Origin: a virus
Reading direction: 5' to 3' (one strand)
DNA: 64,000 bases
Virus record (IMG/VR): IMGVR_UViG_3300025668_000798
Span: 16,364 to 80,363 of that record
Numbering within the stretch: the first letter of the stretch is position 1; each line of letters opens with the position of its first letter. This document shows, one piece after another, positions 26,401-37,010 of this stretch. The translations under genes and the position numbers were made by a program. The notes below the pieces were generated by a model that worked only from the letters and a program-made list of their open reading frames with translations, had not been told where the DNA came from and did not search any database.

Positions 26401-29400
26401 TTTGTAGTATCTTCAACATTACTTAAAGTATAATTAGTGTATAGAACATTGTTGCCATCTACAGTTACGTTTACTCTTGATTTACGTAAATCTAGTGGCC
26501 ATTTAGTGTTGAAAGATTTTTTTGCACCTGTTCCAGTAAATGTTTCTACAGTTTTTAAATCTGTAAACACAAAATTTCCCGACACTCTATCAAACTTCAT
26601 TGTCATATGAGTTGATCGTACAGGACTATCGCCTAATATTGCTATTACTACTGGTAATTTGTAATCATCAGCAAAACTTCCATTTATAGTTATAGTAGGT
26701 TGTGAAGTATATACTGCTTCGTTATATGCAATATCAATTGATGTTAACTTATCTCCTGTTCTATAACCTTTGCCTGTTAGTGTAGGACCATTGCCTCCAG
26801 ATACAGTAACAACAGGTTGATTTAATAACCCATATCCAGCGTCATGTATTACCAATTCTTTGATTTTAAATTTATAATTATCTAACCAATTCTTTTGAGG
26901 ATATGTGTTTACAAACTCTCTATTGCCTACAACATTTGAATTGTAAAACTTTATTGTTTCTGTAACAATTTTATTTTGTATATCGTCATATCGAGGAGGC
27001 AAATCAAAGTCAGTTGTTAGTGTTTGAGAATTTTCTAAATTCTCATATGCACTAATGTACTCTCTGATTTTACTACTGTAAGGCTTGACTTCATTTATAA
27101 ACTCTTTGTAACTATCTAAATTATCTGATTTAAAATTAGTTCGCTGATCAAACATACCGATATTATGCTTTGCTGTTAGGAAACTTGTTTTGAAAATCCA
27201 ATCAACTGTCTGCTGCTCATACAGCGCATATCTTATAGCAGTAAATAATATATCATTAAATTTTATACTTAAATCGTCAATAAAAACTTTATCTTTAAGT
27301 GTTTGTAAAATAATACGTCTTTCATTTACTGGCTCAGTGTCGTAAACTAAATTATCAAATCCTACCTTATCGAATCCAAAATTAGTGTTTTGATATAATT
27401 TAGAACTAAATTGGATAGTGCCGTTTTGTCTACCGACTGTTTTATAATTTACAGTATAATCTACTTCTGTCTGCACATCAATTTTTTGTAGTAACAACCA
27501 GCCGCCTGTGCCAATGTCTTTTATTTTTACAACATCGCCTATAATATCATTAAGCCCATCTAATTGATAACTTCCATCAATTAAATAATTTATAGAAGTA
27601 TTTTCATCATAGCCAGTTGCATACCAATCGGCATAATTCCAAAAGTTTGCAACATTCCATTTTTGATATTGTACTCTATTATAATTTAATGAATAATCAT
27701 ATTCGTATAAAGCCCACTTACCATTTATTGTTGAATCATTAGTGACAAGGAAAGTAAATGGACGTACTGAAACATTTATACTCGAATAGTTCTTGCCTGT
27801 ATTAATAATTGTTGCACCGATGACTCTTCCAAGATTGTCTATTGTTGTTTGAATTTCAGCTTCTGTGCCATTGCCTGTGATAATAACTTTTGGTGCAGAT
27901 TTATATCCATACCCTTGTTCGTCTATAGACACACTTACTAATTTACCATCTAGTAATGTAGGAGTTATAACTGCTAATTTTGCATTAGCAACACCTATAT
28001 TTGCAATTTCGTCAAGTGTAGCAACTTCAACATCAAAAATACCTTCTAATAATCTAGGCTTGATATCATTCTTATCTAGGTCTTTGAGATCTTTAAAATC
28101 TGTAATTATTTGTTGACGCAAAATATAGTTGATACGTTCTATGGTTTGTTTTAGTGCTTCTAAGCTATTTCTAAATAATCCTTGTCTTGGACGATTTTCA
28201 ATACCGTACTTTTTACTTTCTCCTAATTCTAAATCAGGAACAGGTCTTAAGTTTTTATCATATCCAACTAAACTATCAATCCATTTTTCAATAAATGTGT
28301 CTGGAGGATTACTTCCTGCAAGTCCTTCGCTTAACAATTTATATTCAGTATGAATATTTCTATCGTTGATTTCACCTTTATATACATCAATATGTAATGC
28401 AATATCTTTGTCCTTAACAAAAGGTTGTACATTATGCAAAGCAAATTTATCAGTACTCAATGCACTCATAAACACATACCCAGCACTTTGAGGATCTGTA
28501 ATCAGTTGTTCTGCATCATATGAACTTATTTTTTTATTTGTGTTTGATAGTAATCTATTGTTTTGTACCCAGAAATAATATTTGGTGTTAAATGTTTCTG
28601 TTACTGCATTATATTTTCTACCTACACTATATTTAAAATCTCCATATTTACTAAAACCGCTTATACCTAATTCGATTCCTTCGTTTGTATCTGCTAATTC
28701 ATCATATTCGCTAGGTATATAATCACTTTCTACCCATTCATAAACTTGGGTATCACTATCAGGTAATAATTTATTCCAAAAACTAGTTTGTGTTTCTGCA
28801 TTACCTTGAAAAGGATTATACCATTTTGTTGATTCTGTGTTCCACCAGTATGTTCCTACATATTCATTTGCCCAAAAATCTTGGTTATTTGATGTTGTAG
28901 TGTCAACACTATAAGAAGCAGGATCAAATGCTAATTTTAAATCAATTGCTTCATCAGCTACTCCTGCAATTTTTCCTTGTATAGGATCTATTACATCTAA
29001 GAAAGTAACAATATCATTTGTATTTTTGTCAAACAAGAAAGCACGTTTAATTTTACTAATATCAGGCGTATCAATTTGCTCAGATAATTTTGTCCAACTA
29101 TAATTTTGCTTGTCTCTTTTAATATCTAATACTACACCATAATCAGCTGTGTATTCTAATCTTGGATAGCTAATATAAATGTGATTTGCATTTGTAAGTA
29201 ACACTGGAGTACTACTATTTTTTGTATCATAATTCCAATCCAATTCTTCAGCATACAAATAATTGTTGTTGAAATTTTGGAAAATATACACTGTTCCTGC
29301 ATTTGGAAATTTATTAAAAAACTTAGTTGTGTTACTATCAAACGATGTATCATTGTTGCGAACAATTGTTTGGTCAAACAATGTTGGTACAAATCTACTA

Positions 29401-32400
29401 CCATTTGCACTTGCAATTATAAGATTTTCTTCGCTAAAGTTTAAACTAATTCCAAATAATTCACCTGGTTCGCCTGTAGGAGGATATAATGTTTGATTTA
29501 AACCATACTCGTTGCCTGTATATCTGTATACAAAGACCGCTCCGTTATTTGTTCCTGTGTCATCATTTCTAATAGCATTAATAGCAATTGCATTACCATT
29601 TGCACTTACAGCAACTTCACTTCCAAACTCTTGTGCTAAATTTGCTGTTTCAATTGTTTCATAGTATGCATATCTATTATTAACTCTTCTGTACACACTT
29701 ACTACATTTGTGTTAAGTGTATCTTCGCCATTTACAACTAAGACCTCTCCGTTAACACTTACATCAAAACTAGTTGCAATTTTTTGTCCACCAGCAACAC
29801 CTAAATTGTCGCTTTCGTCGTTGAGTAGTTCGTTTTGTGGAGGTATATAACCTTTGTGGTCAACATACTGATCTAGTAATTCCCAATTAGTTTCGCTAAA
29901 TGACTGTGCTGGAAGATCTTTGTTAGCACGCCATAAATGACGATTGCCGTCTGCTCCGCCTGTTGTATTATACCATACAATTTCGCCTTGAATGTAATTT
30001 TCAGTTGGATTGAATGTTCCTCTGTAATTATCATCTCTACTATATTTCCAACTTCCATCAGTTGTGTCATTATCAAAAAAGTAGATTCTTCCTTCGGCTT
30101 CATTACTTGCAATGTAGAGTCTTAACACACCGTCAATATCTTTTCTACATTTTACTATTCTACCAAAATTGTCATCTGATACCGGCTCTGGGCTTAGAAT
30201 AGTGGTTACTAATTCGTATTCATTTCCAACATCTTCTTTTTTATACACACAAACAGCACCTAGTATACTGCCAGTTAAACTTCCATCAGGATCAACATCA
30301 ATTAAATTTGCACGTTCCCAATCTTGGCTCATTTTATTAATAGTGCTTACATCGCTACCATCAACATCAACTTTTGCTCTCCACAATGTTCCTCTGTCGT
30401 TTACTATTTCACCTGCGCTATAACTTGTACCAGGTAATATATTACCTTTATAACGTGTACGCAAGTTTGCAGCATTAGGAGCGCCTACGAATAAAAAATC
30501 ACCGCTTGGAGATAATGCAACGCTGGCTCCGAATTGGCTGTTGGTTCCAACTACACTAGTGTCGGCTTGATAGTTTTCAGGAGAACTAAAGTCGCCGCCG
30601 TCTCCGATACGAGTATATACTATTACTCTGCCGTTTGTATTTGGATCGCCTACTGCTAATTTTGTGTTTGTTTGATTTACTGCTAACGAATCACCAAAAT
30701 TAGTTACAAGTCCAGTTTGTGGATTGACTACTATGTCTTCAACATCATACACAGGTTTATTTTCTAACACAGCCCATTTGTTGTTGCCTATGTCATCTAT
30801 CCATGCTTTGTTACCAACTTGCACATCTGTGTTTCTTAAAATTGTATTGTAGTCATCAAGATTTGTAAATCTACGTGGTGCTACTTGAATTACAATCCCA
30901 GCACTACTGTCAGATAAATCTATATCTTCTGTAATATTTTCTTCAGTATAAAATTCTAATTCTTTATAACCTGTATAAATTACTTGTCTAAATCCATCTA
31001 ACTCATCGTTAATATTTGTCAATCCAATAATATCACCACTTTTTAGGTTGTGGTTGCTATCTAAACTGACTTTAAATCCAGTTAATGTTTTTGTAATGCG
31101 TTCAACTTGATAATTTGTTTTCTTAAATTCGTATACATTCCAAGACAGCTTATCATTCGTTACCCAAACGTACTGCCCTTGTTTGACTAAATTAATATCA
31201 AATCCTAAAAGTTGATCTACTCCACTTGTAATAAAATCGATTTGTGCAGGAGCAACATACCCAGCTGTTTTTGTAACTTCTTCATATTCAGCAAATGGAA
31301 ATAATTTGTTATTATAATTTGCAGGTTTAATGTTTATATCAGATCTTGGAACTTGATATATAAAATCAGATCTAGTTTTGTCTACACTAGATACAAGTTC
31401 AAAAGGCTGAGGAGTAAGTTTATATTTTGATTCATCTATAGTAATTTCAAATTCTTCAAAACTATCTGTGGCGCCGTATTGACCTGCTCTAATAGCCCAT
31501 TCTTCAAAAAATTCAATACTGTCTTTACCAGACGAACTAAGTTTATCAAACAATTTTGTAAGGACATTTTTAGTTCCTTTATCTTGTATCATTCCTTGAT
31601 AAAATTTATATTGACTTATTTCATCATTTATTATATTTTTAAGGTATTCACGCTTTTGATAACCAATAAGATGCTGTGCTAGTCTTTGTTGTTCAGTATC
31701 GAAATTATCTGTGTCTAAATCATAAAAATCAGCAAATTGAGAAGCTCTGTAATCAAAGTTTGGAATTAATTGATTCTTTGGAGTCTCTGTTAATACTGTC
31801 CAATTTGTTTGATCAAAAAATTCTCCACTAGTATGGCTTAGTGTTGCTGTGTAGTATTTGTCTTTGTAAGCAATTACATCGCCGATAATGTAATCAGAAA
31901 AACTCTTCCATTTAGTTGCTTTAGGTTCGTCAAATACAAACCCTGGAATGTTAAGTGTACCTGACCAATCAGCTGTCCTGTATCCTATTACTTTTAATCT
32001 TTCTTGTCTATACCCACTTGTTTCATTATAAATGGTATCTGCAAAAACAGTATCATTATCAATAACAATACAATGTTCTTTTTGAACTAGGAACAATCTA
32101 ACAAAATATACACCAGTGCCTTCGTCATTACTTGCTAGGCTAAATGTGTTATCTGTTTCACGCACTAAATTTACAAAATCCGTTTTGAACAATTTTCCAT
32201 CTTGATCTAAAATTTCATAATTGAATATGCTATCATATAAATTGTCTGGTAAGTAAAAATCACGTTTGAATACAATTTTGTTTGCACTAGGCGATAAACT
32301 AATTACACTTTGATCTCCCCAGTTTTGCGTAGTCCAAAACAAGAACTCTTTTGCAGCTAATCTAAAGTTTTCAACTATACCATATTTTGCATTATTATAA

Positions 32401-35400
32401 TCAAATCTAAATCCAAGATCTTGTAGTGCTTTATCGTACCCTAACAAAAAGTCTATTACATCTTGATATCTAGGTAAAACAGTTCCGTATTGCAAATAAG
32501 AAACAGAGGCAGAGAATCTTTTACTAAACCTACCTGCTCGTCCGCCGACTGTAGGCAACTCTGCAAGTTCTGAAAATTTAGCACTCTCAAACTCGTCAAC
32601 ACTAGTATGTGTTTCGTTTACTCTGTAAAACTTTTGCGAATATCTTACAATGCCACCTGCCACGTATAATTTTTCAGCTGCCCATTCTGCAAACTCTTCA
32701 CTTATTCCGCCTACAGTTATAAACGGATCGTTTGCACTTTCTATTACTTTATTGTATGTAAATTTAGGATTATTTCTATCGTATCCGTTTATTTTATATC
32801 CTGTAGAAACCTTTTCAATTACAACGCCGCTGTATGTAACAACATCAATTGGAGAACTAGTCTTTAGGAACAAATTATAATTTTCTTGCGGAGTAAAGAT
32901 ATCTCCTGAACTATTAGGTGTTTTACTATCTAAAACTAAATTTACTTTTTCTTTATCACTAAATCCTGCCAATCTAAAACTTAAATTATAACGTAAATTT
33001 GCAATATTATTTTTATAATCATCAAAAGACATATTGTTGTATTTGATATAATCTTTTACATAATTTAACAATCCTGCACTAGGATTTACAAAATCTATTT
33101 CTTTTGCTGATATAGCATTCTTATGATTGTATATTAAGTTACCAGATAAACTTCTAGAAATTTTTGAATAGTCGTATGCATAACCAAATACTTTTGCAGG
33201 TTTTAAAAGCAATAATGCATTCAATAAGCTAAACGGATATTCACTACTTCTACGCCAGGCAGTTTCAGCAGGTCCTTGATCGCCGAATTCAAATGTGTAT
33301 CCTTCTTGGCTTGAAAAACTAAAGTCTTTTGAAAATCCAGTTTCAAACGGACTTCTAATTCTTCCATTTTCGTCAGTTGGTATTTGGCTAGTTAAATTTG
33401 GTCTTGCAAATCTAATATCTTTTCTTATTAATTTGCCTGGCTCTCTAATGATTCCAGCTTCTAAATCTTTCCATAATGGTATATTATTGCTAGTATAAGG
33501 AGCAGGACCGTAAACAGTTTCCCACCAGCTAGGCTGAATCGAAAATCCTAACATTTTCCATGGTGTTAAATTTGGTGTATCGGTGTCGTAGGCATTATTG
33601 TAAACTGCACGCCAGAATCCTTCTAATTGCTTACCACTAATATCACTTGTATTTCTATAATTATAACTGAAACTGTCACTTATGTCAATATTTTTATTTT
33701 CATTAAAATCATAAACTTGTGCAACATTAGTCCAATTAATAAAATCAGCTATCATTATATTTTCAATATCATTACGAGCTAATCCTGTAGATCTAAATCT
33801 ACCAGGAATGTAATCAAATATATCAAATAATTCAGCATTATATCTAGTTTTTACATTGTTAAAAATACGTTTTTCTAATTCAATTAAGAGGTCGTCGCGG
33901 AAGTCGTTAAATGCTACTGTTCTGCTTCCGTCATGTCCTTGGATAACTTTAGTAGGTGTACTAAATGTATTATCGAGTATAATTTGCGGTTCGTATAAAG
34001 GATACAATCCTAACTTACTTGGCGTTGGAGGAACAAAACAACCATCTGTTGTTTCAAATTCATGTATATGAATTATATCATCATTTTCAACACCTGGAAT
34101 ATTTACAAATCCTTCATCGGTAAACATATAATCTTTTATATATGTTAGCTGGACATTATTGTTATAAACTAAAACTGCTTTATGATTTAATTTGTTTAGA
34201 TTAAATGCTGTAGTCAAAGGAAAATAAGGGTTTCCGGAATCTAATACAGTATACTCAATAATGTTTTTTGCACCAAACGGAACAACATCACTATCATAGT
34301 ATGCATCTAATCTAGTTTTACTTGTAGCAAATTGCGCTAATAAATAATCAACATGTTTTTCTACAGTGTTGTTATAGCCGTCATATGTTGCAAGTCTTAA
34401 AAATTCTCTTTTAAATTTACTGTATTCTTGTAATGCAAGTTTTATAGAGTTTACTATATTATGTTCTTTAGAAGTGAAATGATATAAAGGCAAACCTATA
34501 GGGCCTGCATGTGTTACAAATCTATCTCCGTATATTTCAATATTACCCTTATCACGCAGATTTCCTACACCAGGATGTATGCCTTCAAAATTTTCTATAT
34601 TTTCTACAATAGTTTGCACATGATCGTTTACTTCGCCTATTGTGAATTCTTTTACATCAAGGTTATTTGGATTACGTTCTAGATTGTATGCAGTTTCATA
34701 ATATGCATTATCGTTTTTATCAGCACTAGTATAACACTTAATAATTATTCTATCATCAGGTTCAATTGGAGTTGTTAGTGTTACTAGTACGTTTTCAGTA
34801 AGTGTTGCACCTAAGGTATAATCTATACCTTCTTTTAAAAACTTTCTATTTGTAAATATTTTTAATTTTAAGTCTGAGAGTGTGTTACTTTTTGTAAAAC
34901 AATCTATTTCAAAATTATTTGTTTGATTTGCTCCTTGCACATCAATGATTACAGCCTGCCTACTTTTTGTATAATGCTTTTTCCAAGCATTTTCGTATAA
35001 GGTTTCTTTATCATAACTATCGGTAATTTTCACAAAACCTTGACTAGCAAGTAAATCTATATTTTCCTCGTCTTGAATGTAGCTATCTTTTTGAGCTAAC
35101 AAATCAAACTCAAATACAATATCGCCTACGTTATCTATATTTTTATATGTTACAGGAAATCCTAATTCACTATCAAGTGCTCCTGTGCCTTCTTTGTAAG
35201 CAAAAATCTTATTGCCTGTAAACGTAGTGCTTTCGTAATACGTTGTATTACTATAACTTGTTTCTGTTTTATCAAATATATCAAATACAGGTGTTTGATT
35301 TACTGAAGTTTTTTCTTGTGCTTTTTTCCATTTAGTACCATCAAAGAAATATTGTTTACCTGCATTTACTTTGCCGTCTTTTATTAAAACAATATCATTT

Positions 35401-36992
35401 TCAGATGCTGTGCTATCAGTTGCTTCTATTAAACTAATTTGTGTTTTGTTTTGAAATTTTATAAAATTCACTACATAAATTTTATTATTCACTACAGTGT
35501 CTGAATCATTAGTAAACAAAATACGCATTCCGTCTACTAAATTTACATTGTCAATATTGTAACCTTCTTGTCCTTCGATAATAGAAAATATATCATTTGT
35601 CCAGTCATCTATTAGATCAATCGGATCTTTACATACAGTACCGTTATGATACATTTTGATGCCTGGCTTAAATTCAATAATTGGACGTTTTCCTCTACTG
35701 TTTGCAGGCAACGTATATTCTTGATTATTAATTTTTGCACTTTGTTCGATTACACTTATATGGAACCATCTGTTGTATCTTGCCCAAGGGTTTTTGTCTA
35801 CACTAGAACGATTACTTACAATATAATCTTTTACAGCAGGATAACCAAGTGCTGTACTCCAAGGCAATCTATCAAACCCATATACATCAAACGCTACATC
35901 TTCGTCGCCTAAAAGCAAATCTGCTGTGCTTAAATCATCAACAGAAATTAAAACAATTTCTTTGCCTACGCCGTCAACATAAAACACACCATCTTGATAT
36001 TTTTCAGGAATTACTGTTCCGGTAAATTGCACTTTCATGCCATTAGATAAATTCCACCCATCAGCAGTTGTGTAACTTACTTTGCCTAAAATTTCTTTAT
36101 CTATATCAATAAAACTATTTTCTTCAATAGTCGATATTCTTATAAGTCCGCTTGTATTAATATCTTCTTTACTAATATAAAAAAGTTCATCTGGAGCATT
36201 TTCAGGCACTGTAAACTCAATTACACCTTTGCTTACATAACCATCTGCATCTGCATCTGTCGTTACAATACCGTCTGTATATAATGTGCTTTCGTTTGTT
36301 ACACTATCTTCAAATGTAAGTCCAGGTAAAAATTCTCTACTTATTGCAAAAGCAAAAGGATTTCCTTCTGCATTTATTTCAAATCTATATGTCTGCCCTC
36401 TATACAAGTTAAGCAAAGGATTTCTAGTAAGTTTATCTGGTGTAAATAAATATGCAAAATTGTCTGTTTCTTCAACTACGTTGATTTTGTATGTGCTTTC
36501 GACATCACGCGAATTGCCAGGAACAGTTACAACTTGAGGACCGTTAGGTAACCAGTAATATTCACGAAAATTTGTAAATTTGTCAAAATCAATATGAGGG
36601 TTCCAAGAATATATTTCTTGTTCATTTAGTTTACTGTGATTGCTTGTGTTGCTATAAAAACTTTTTATTTGCCCTATATAGTCAATATAATCCTTATGAA
36701 AAGTAATATTGCCTAAATCGTCTCTGATGTTTACACTAGGATCTAATTGATAATTTGATCTTAGAGAATTTATTTCAGTAAGATATGTACTATTGTTTGC
36801 ATTTGCTTTTGCATTTTTTCTTCCAACAAATGCATTTATTTTTTCAACTGCACCCGAAGAAAATAATTGATCAATTGTAGAACTTGTAAGTTTTTCATTA
36901 GTACTTGTTCTAAAATAACGAGGTAAGAACCTACTACTTTTTTTACTGTTATCACCAACTGGAAATTCTGGTTGCTGGTCTTCGTATGCCAT
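23406..36992 (-). CDS. Giant baseplate / virion structural protein (4528 aa)
   Basis: One 13.6-kb reading frame, directly after gp6, where T4 encodes the wedge protein gp7 (~1000 residues). The N-terminal ~1700 residues contain aromatic-rich repeats (YYWLPNGPQVV; FWRAVYNNAYDTD, WKMLGF). Residues ~2095-2580 hold repeating units of the FG-GAP type (FGDSLAVNQTNTKLAVG, FGASVALSPSGDFLFVGAPN, FGSEVAVSANGNAIAINA, FGISLNFSEENLIIASANG) that should form a beta-propeller. Beta repeats with GYGYKSAPKV and GYGLLNQPVV lie at ~3020 and ~3400. Several F-x-GDG...V-x-ING modules follow to the end. ATG has AGAGGAA upstream. A structural role is secure; gp7 equivalence is inferred from position. Confidence 0.85.
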   Translation of the reverse strand: MAYEDQQPEFPVGDNSKKSSRFLPRYFRTSTNEKLTSSTIDQLFSSGAVEKINAFVGRKNAKANANNSTYLTEINSLRSNYQLDPSVNIRDDLGNITFHKDYIDYIGQIKSFYSNTSNHSKLNEQEIYSWNPHIDFDKFTNFREYYWLPNGPQVVTVPGNSRDVESTYKINVVEETDNFAYLFTPDKLTRNPLLNLYRGQTYRFEINAEGNPFAFAISREFLPGLTFEDSVTNESTLYTDGIVTTDADADGYVSKGVIEFTVPENAPDELFYISKEDINTSGLIRISTIEENSFIDIDKEILGKVSYTTADGWNLSNGMKVQFTGTVIPEKYQDGVFYVDGVGKEIVLISVDDLSTADLLLGDEDVAFDVYGFDRLPWSTALGYPAVKDYIVSNRSSVDKNPWARYNRWFHISVIEQSAKINNQEYTLPANSRGKRPIIEFKPGIKMYHNGTVCKDPIDLIDDWTNDIFSIIEGQEGYNIDNVNLVDGMRILFTNDSDTVVNNKIYVVNFIKFQNKTQISLIEATDSTASENDIVLIKDGKVNAGKQYFFDGTKWKKAQEKTSVNQTPVFDIFDKTETSYSNTTYYESTTFTGNKIFAYKEGTGALDSELGFPVTYKNIDNVGDIVFEFDLLAQKDSYIQDEENIDLLASQGFVKITDSYDKETLYENAWKKHYTKSRQAVIIDVQGANQTNNFEIDCFTKSNTLSDLKLKIFTNRKFLKEGIDYTLGATLTENVLVTLTTPIEPDDRIIIKCYTSADKNDNAYYETAYNLERNPNNLDVKEFTIGEVNDHVQTIVENIENFEGIHPGVGNLRDKGNIEIYGDRFVTHAGPIGLPLYHFTSKEHNIVNSIKLALQEYSKFKREFLRLATYDGYNNTVEKHVDYLLAQFATSKTRLDAYYDSDVVPFGAKNIIEYTVLDSGNPYFPLTTAFNLNKLNHKAVLVYNNNVQLTYIKDYMFTDEGFVNIPGVENDDIIHIHEFETTDGCFVPPTPSKLGLYPLYEPQIILDNTFSTPTKVIQGHDGSRTVAFNDFRDDLLIELEKRIFNNVKTRYNAELFDIFDYIPGRFRSTGLARNDIENIMIADFINWTNVAQVYDFNENKNIDISDSFSYNYRNTSDISGKQLEGFWRAVYNNAYDTDTPNLTPWKMLGFSIQPSWWETVYGPAPYTSNNIPLWKDLEAGIIREPGKLIRKDIRFARPNLTSQIPTDENGRIRSPFETGFSKDFSFSSQEGYTFEFGDQGPAETAWRRSSEYPFSLLNALLLLKPAKVFGYAYDYSKISRSLSGNLIYNHKNAISAKEIDFVNPSAGLLNYVKDYIKYNNMSFDDYKNNIANLRYNLSFRLAGFSDKEKVNLVLDSKTPNSSGDIFTPQENYNLFLKTSSPIDVVTYSGVVIEKVSTGYKINGYDRNNPKFTYNKVIESANDPFITVGGISEEFAEWAAEKLYVAGGIVRYSQKFYRVNETHTSVDEFESAKFSELAELPTVGGRAGRFSKRFSASVSYLQYGTVLPRYQDVIDFLLGYDKALQDLGFRFDYNNAKYGIVENFRLAAKEFLFWTTQNWGDQSVISLSPSANKIVFKRDFYLPDNLYDSIFNYEILDQDGKLFKTDFVNLVRETDNTFSLASNDEGTGVYFVRLFLVQKEHCIVIDNDTVFADTIYNETSGYRQERLKVIGYRTADWSGTLNIPGFVFDEPKATKWKSFSDYIIGDVIAYKDKYYTATLSHTSGEFFDQTNWTVLTETPKNQLIPNFDYRASQFADFYDLDTDNFDTEQQRLAQHLIGYQKREYLKNIINDEISQYKFYQGMIQDKGTKNVLTKLFDKLSSSGKDSIEFFEEWAIRAGQYGATDSFEEFEITIDESKYKLTPQPFELVSSVDKTRSDFIYQVPRSDINIKPANYNNKLFPFAEYEEVTKTAGYVAPAQIDFITSGVDQLLGFDINLVKQGQYVWVTNDKLSWNVYEFKKTNYQVERITKTLTGFKVSLDSNHNLKSGDIIGLTNINDELDGFRQVIYTGYKELEFYTEENITEDIDLSDSSAGIVIQVAPRRFTNLDDYNTILRNTDVQVGNKAWIDDIGNNKWAVLENKPVYDVEDIVVNPQTGLVTNFGDSLAVNQTNTKLAVGDPNTNGRVIVYTRIGDGGDFSSPENYQADTSVVGTNSQFGASVALSPSGDFLFVGAPNAANLRTRYKGNILPGTSYSAGEIVNDRGTLWRAKVDVDGSDVSTINKMSQDWERANLIDVDPDGSLTGSILGAVCVYKKEDVGNEYELVTTILSPEPVSDDNFGRIVKCRKDIDGVLRLYIASNEAEGRIYFFDNDTTDGSWKYSRDDNYRGTFNPTENYIQGEIVWYNTTGGADGNRHLWRANKDLPAQSFSETNWELLDQYVDHKGYIPPQNELLNDESDNLGVAGGQKIATSFDVSVNGEVLVVNGEDTLNTNVVSVYRRVNNRYAYYETIETANLAQEFGSEVAVSANGNAIAINAIRNDDTGTNNGAVFVYRYTGNEYGLNQTLYPPTGEPGELFGISLNFSEENLIIASANGSRFVPTLFDQTIVRNNDTSFDSNTTKFFNKFPNAGTVYIFQNFNNNYLYAEELDWNYDTKNSSTPVLLTNANHIYISYPRLEYTADYGVVLDIKRDKQNYSWTKLSEQIDTPDISKIKRAFLFDKNTNDIVTFLDVIDPIQGKIAGVADEAIDLKLAFDPASYSVDTTTSNNQDFWANEYVGTYWWNTESTKWYNPFQGNAETQTSFWNKLLPDSDTQVYEWVESDYIPSEYDELADTNEGIELGISGFSKYGDFKYSVGRKYNAVTETFNTKYYFWVQNNRLLSNTNKKISSYDAEQLITDPQSAGYVFMSALSTDKFALHNVQPFVKDKDIALHIDVYKGEINDRNIHTEYKLLSEGLAGSNPPDTFIEKWIDSLVGYDKNLRPVPDLELGESKKYGIENRPRQGLFRNSLEALKQTIERINYILRQQIITDFKDLKDLDKNDIKPRLLEGIFDVEVATLDEIANIGVANAKLAVITPTLLDGKLVSVSIDEQGYGYKSAPKVIITGNGTEAEIQTTIDNLGRVIGATIINTGKNYSSINVSVRPFTFLVTNDSTINGKWALYEYDYSLNYNRVQYQKWNVANFWNYADWYATGYDENTSINYLIDGSYQLDGLNDIIGDVVKIKDIGTGGWLLLQKIDVQTEVDYTVNYKTVGRQNGTIQFSSKLYQNTNFGFDKVGFDNLVYDTEPVNERRIILQTLKDKVFIDDLSIKFNDILFTAIRYALYEQQTVDWIFKTSFLTAKHNIGMFDQRTNFKSDNLDSYKEFINEVKPYSSKIREYISAYENLENSQTLTTDFDLPPRYDDIQNKIVTETIKFYNSNVVGNREFVNTYPQKNWLDNYKFKIKELVIHDAGYGLLNQPVVTVSGGNGPTLTGKGYRTGDKLTSIDIAYNEAVYTSQPTITINGSFADDYKLPVVIAILGDSPVRSTHMTMKFDRVSGNFVFTDLKTVETFTGTGAKKSFNTKWPLDLRKSRVNVTVDGNNVLYTNYTLSNVEDTTKTYSRNLGNLLFETAPANNATIEITYYKDPAMLSAADRINAFYNPKEGMPGITKNEDGTINLGQLMTGLDYEGVNIESVDFSTDQGFDVGGFGIIPWDIFSESEDEIFVLDGSTLVFTLSKPLEDGVSYNIYKNNVRIDDPNFDGSSVIINKNALMNTIYGDGIQDTIPIDDTVPTAAGDIFIVRKETSDGSFEPADNVLDTELSGGGYDNTAKGLESGEITVDGDGFVTQTTSAGPEEVVPGQIVDTLDIQVKHKPADGQGIKTSYIYKTKSSILSYSIDMLPQSQQAVIVNINGQKVDDESYTIDYENNLLIFEDDSTIQDDMDLHILVIGNNGTDILESDTFIGDGATSIFVTGVKYTNPISSFVTINGVVQQPSFAYEIFETDATYKNEKCAAIRFGIPPRVGEVIGFSLYNNDTKSFSEITVDKSFIGDGVNYVYKFNNNTPFTEKPFTHKMLVKQGDKFLNAGYNIRHVLTNDRVYGIQTWQFGQPTKISNDDVLVLLNNKIIIDAVDYRWDAINSRIEFLNPLLGKVGDVLEIYVLGNGEYYFIDTVVDLTDMEDSTKQGLLHDEGDLISFVMEDSTQIFATVKSSVETDTGVTLTLNGYFKELKVKASENDVPLQLTGVKDEAYPAAIRIDNVRFVESENLTFKTVPAVNEKVEIITFSEHDVNNFDRLSFEVLYSPVISSSSPEYPTAISLTNGRIKLNQPAAGVNYVWVIQNNKLLRPSIDYELVSDNSIVNLFKKPNDNEIIEIIQFAATLTTTKYGFRIFKDMLNRVHYKRLNEKSVVKLSQPLNFYDQFISVEDTTNLPIPNRTTGKPGVVFIEGERIEYYVLEGNLLRQIRRGTLGTGVKSQYPAGTILMEQGERETIPYADKDLTQIFVSDGSTNIYTMDFDITSYNEIEVVVGGKKLRKPATQDFKVFNKTIDQDSPEADEIELPEFTINPDDNTITLRDDAPTGVRIVVQRKEGKLWTDDLSISDAKIARFVRAGTIKLSK

Positions 36993-37010
36993 ACTGTCTT
37001 ATTCCTCTAG

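Noticed and set aside
29156-29416. Minus-strand frame at 29156-29416
   Set aside because: Lies fully inside the giant structural gene in another frame; composition is noise.
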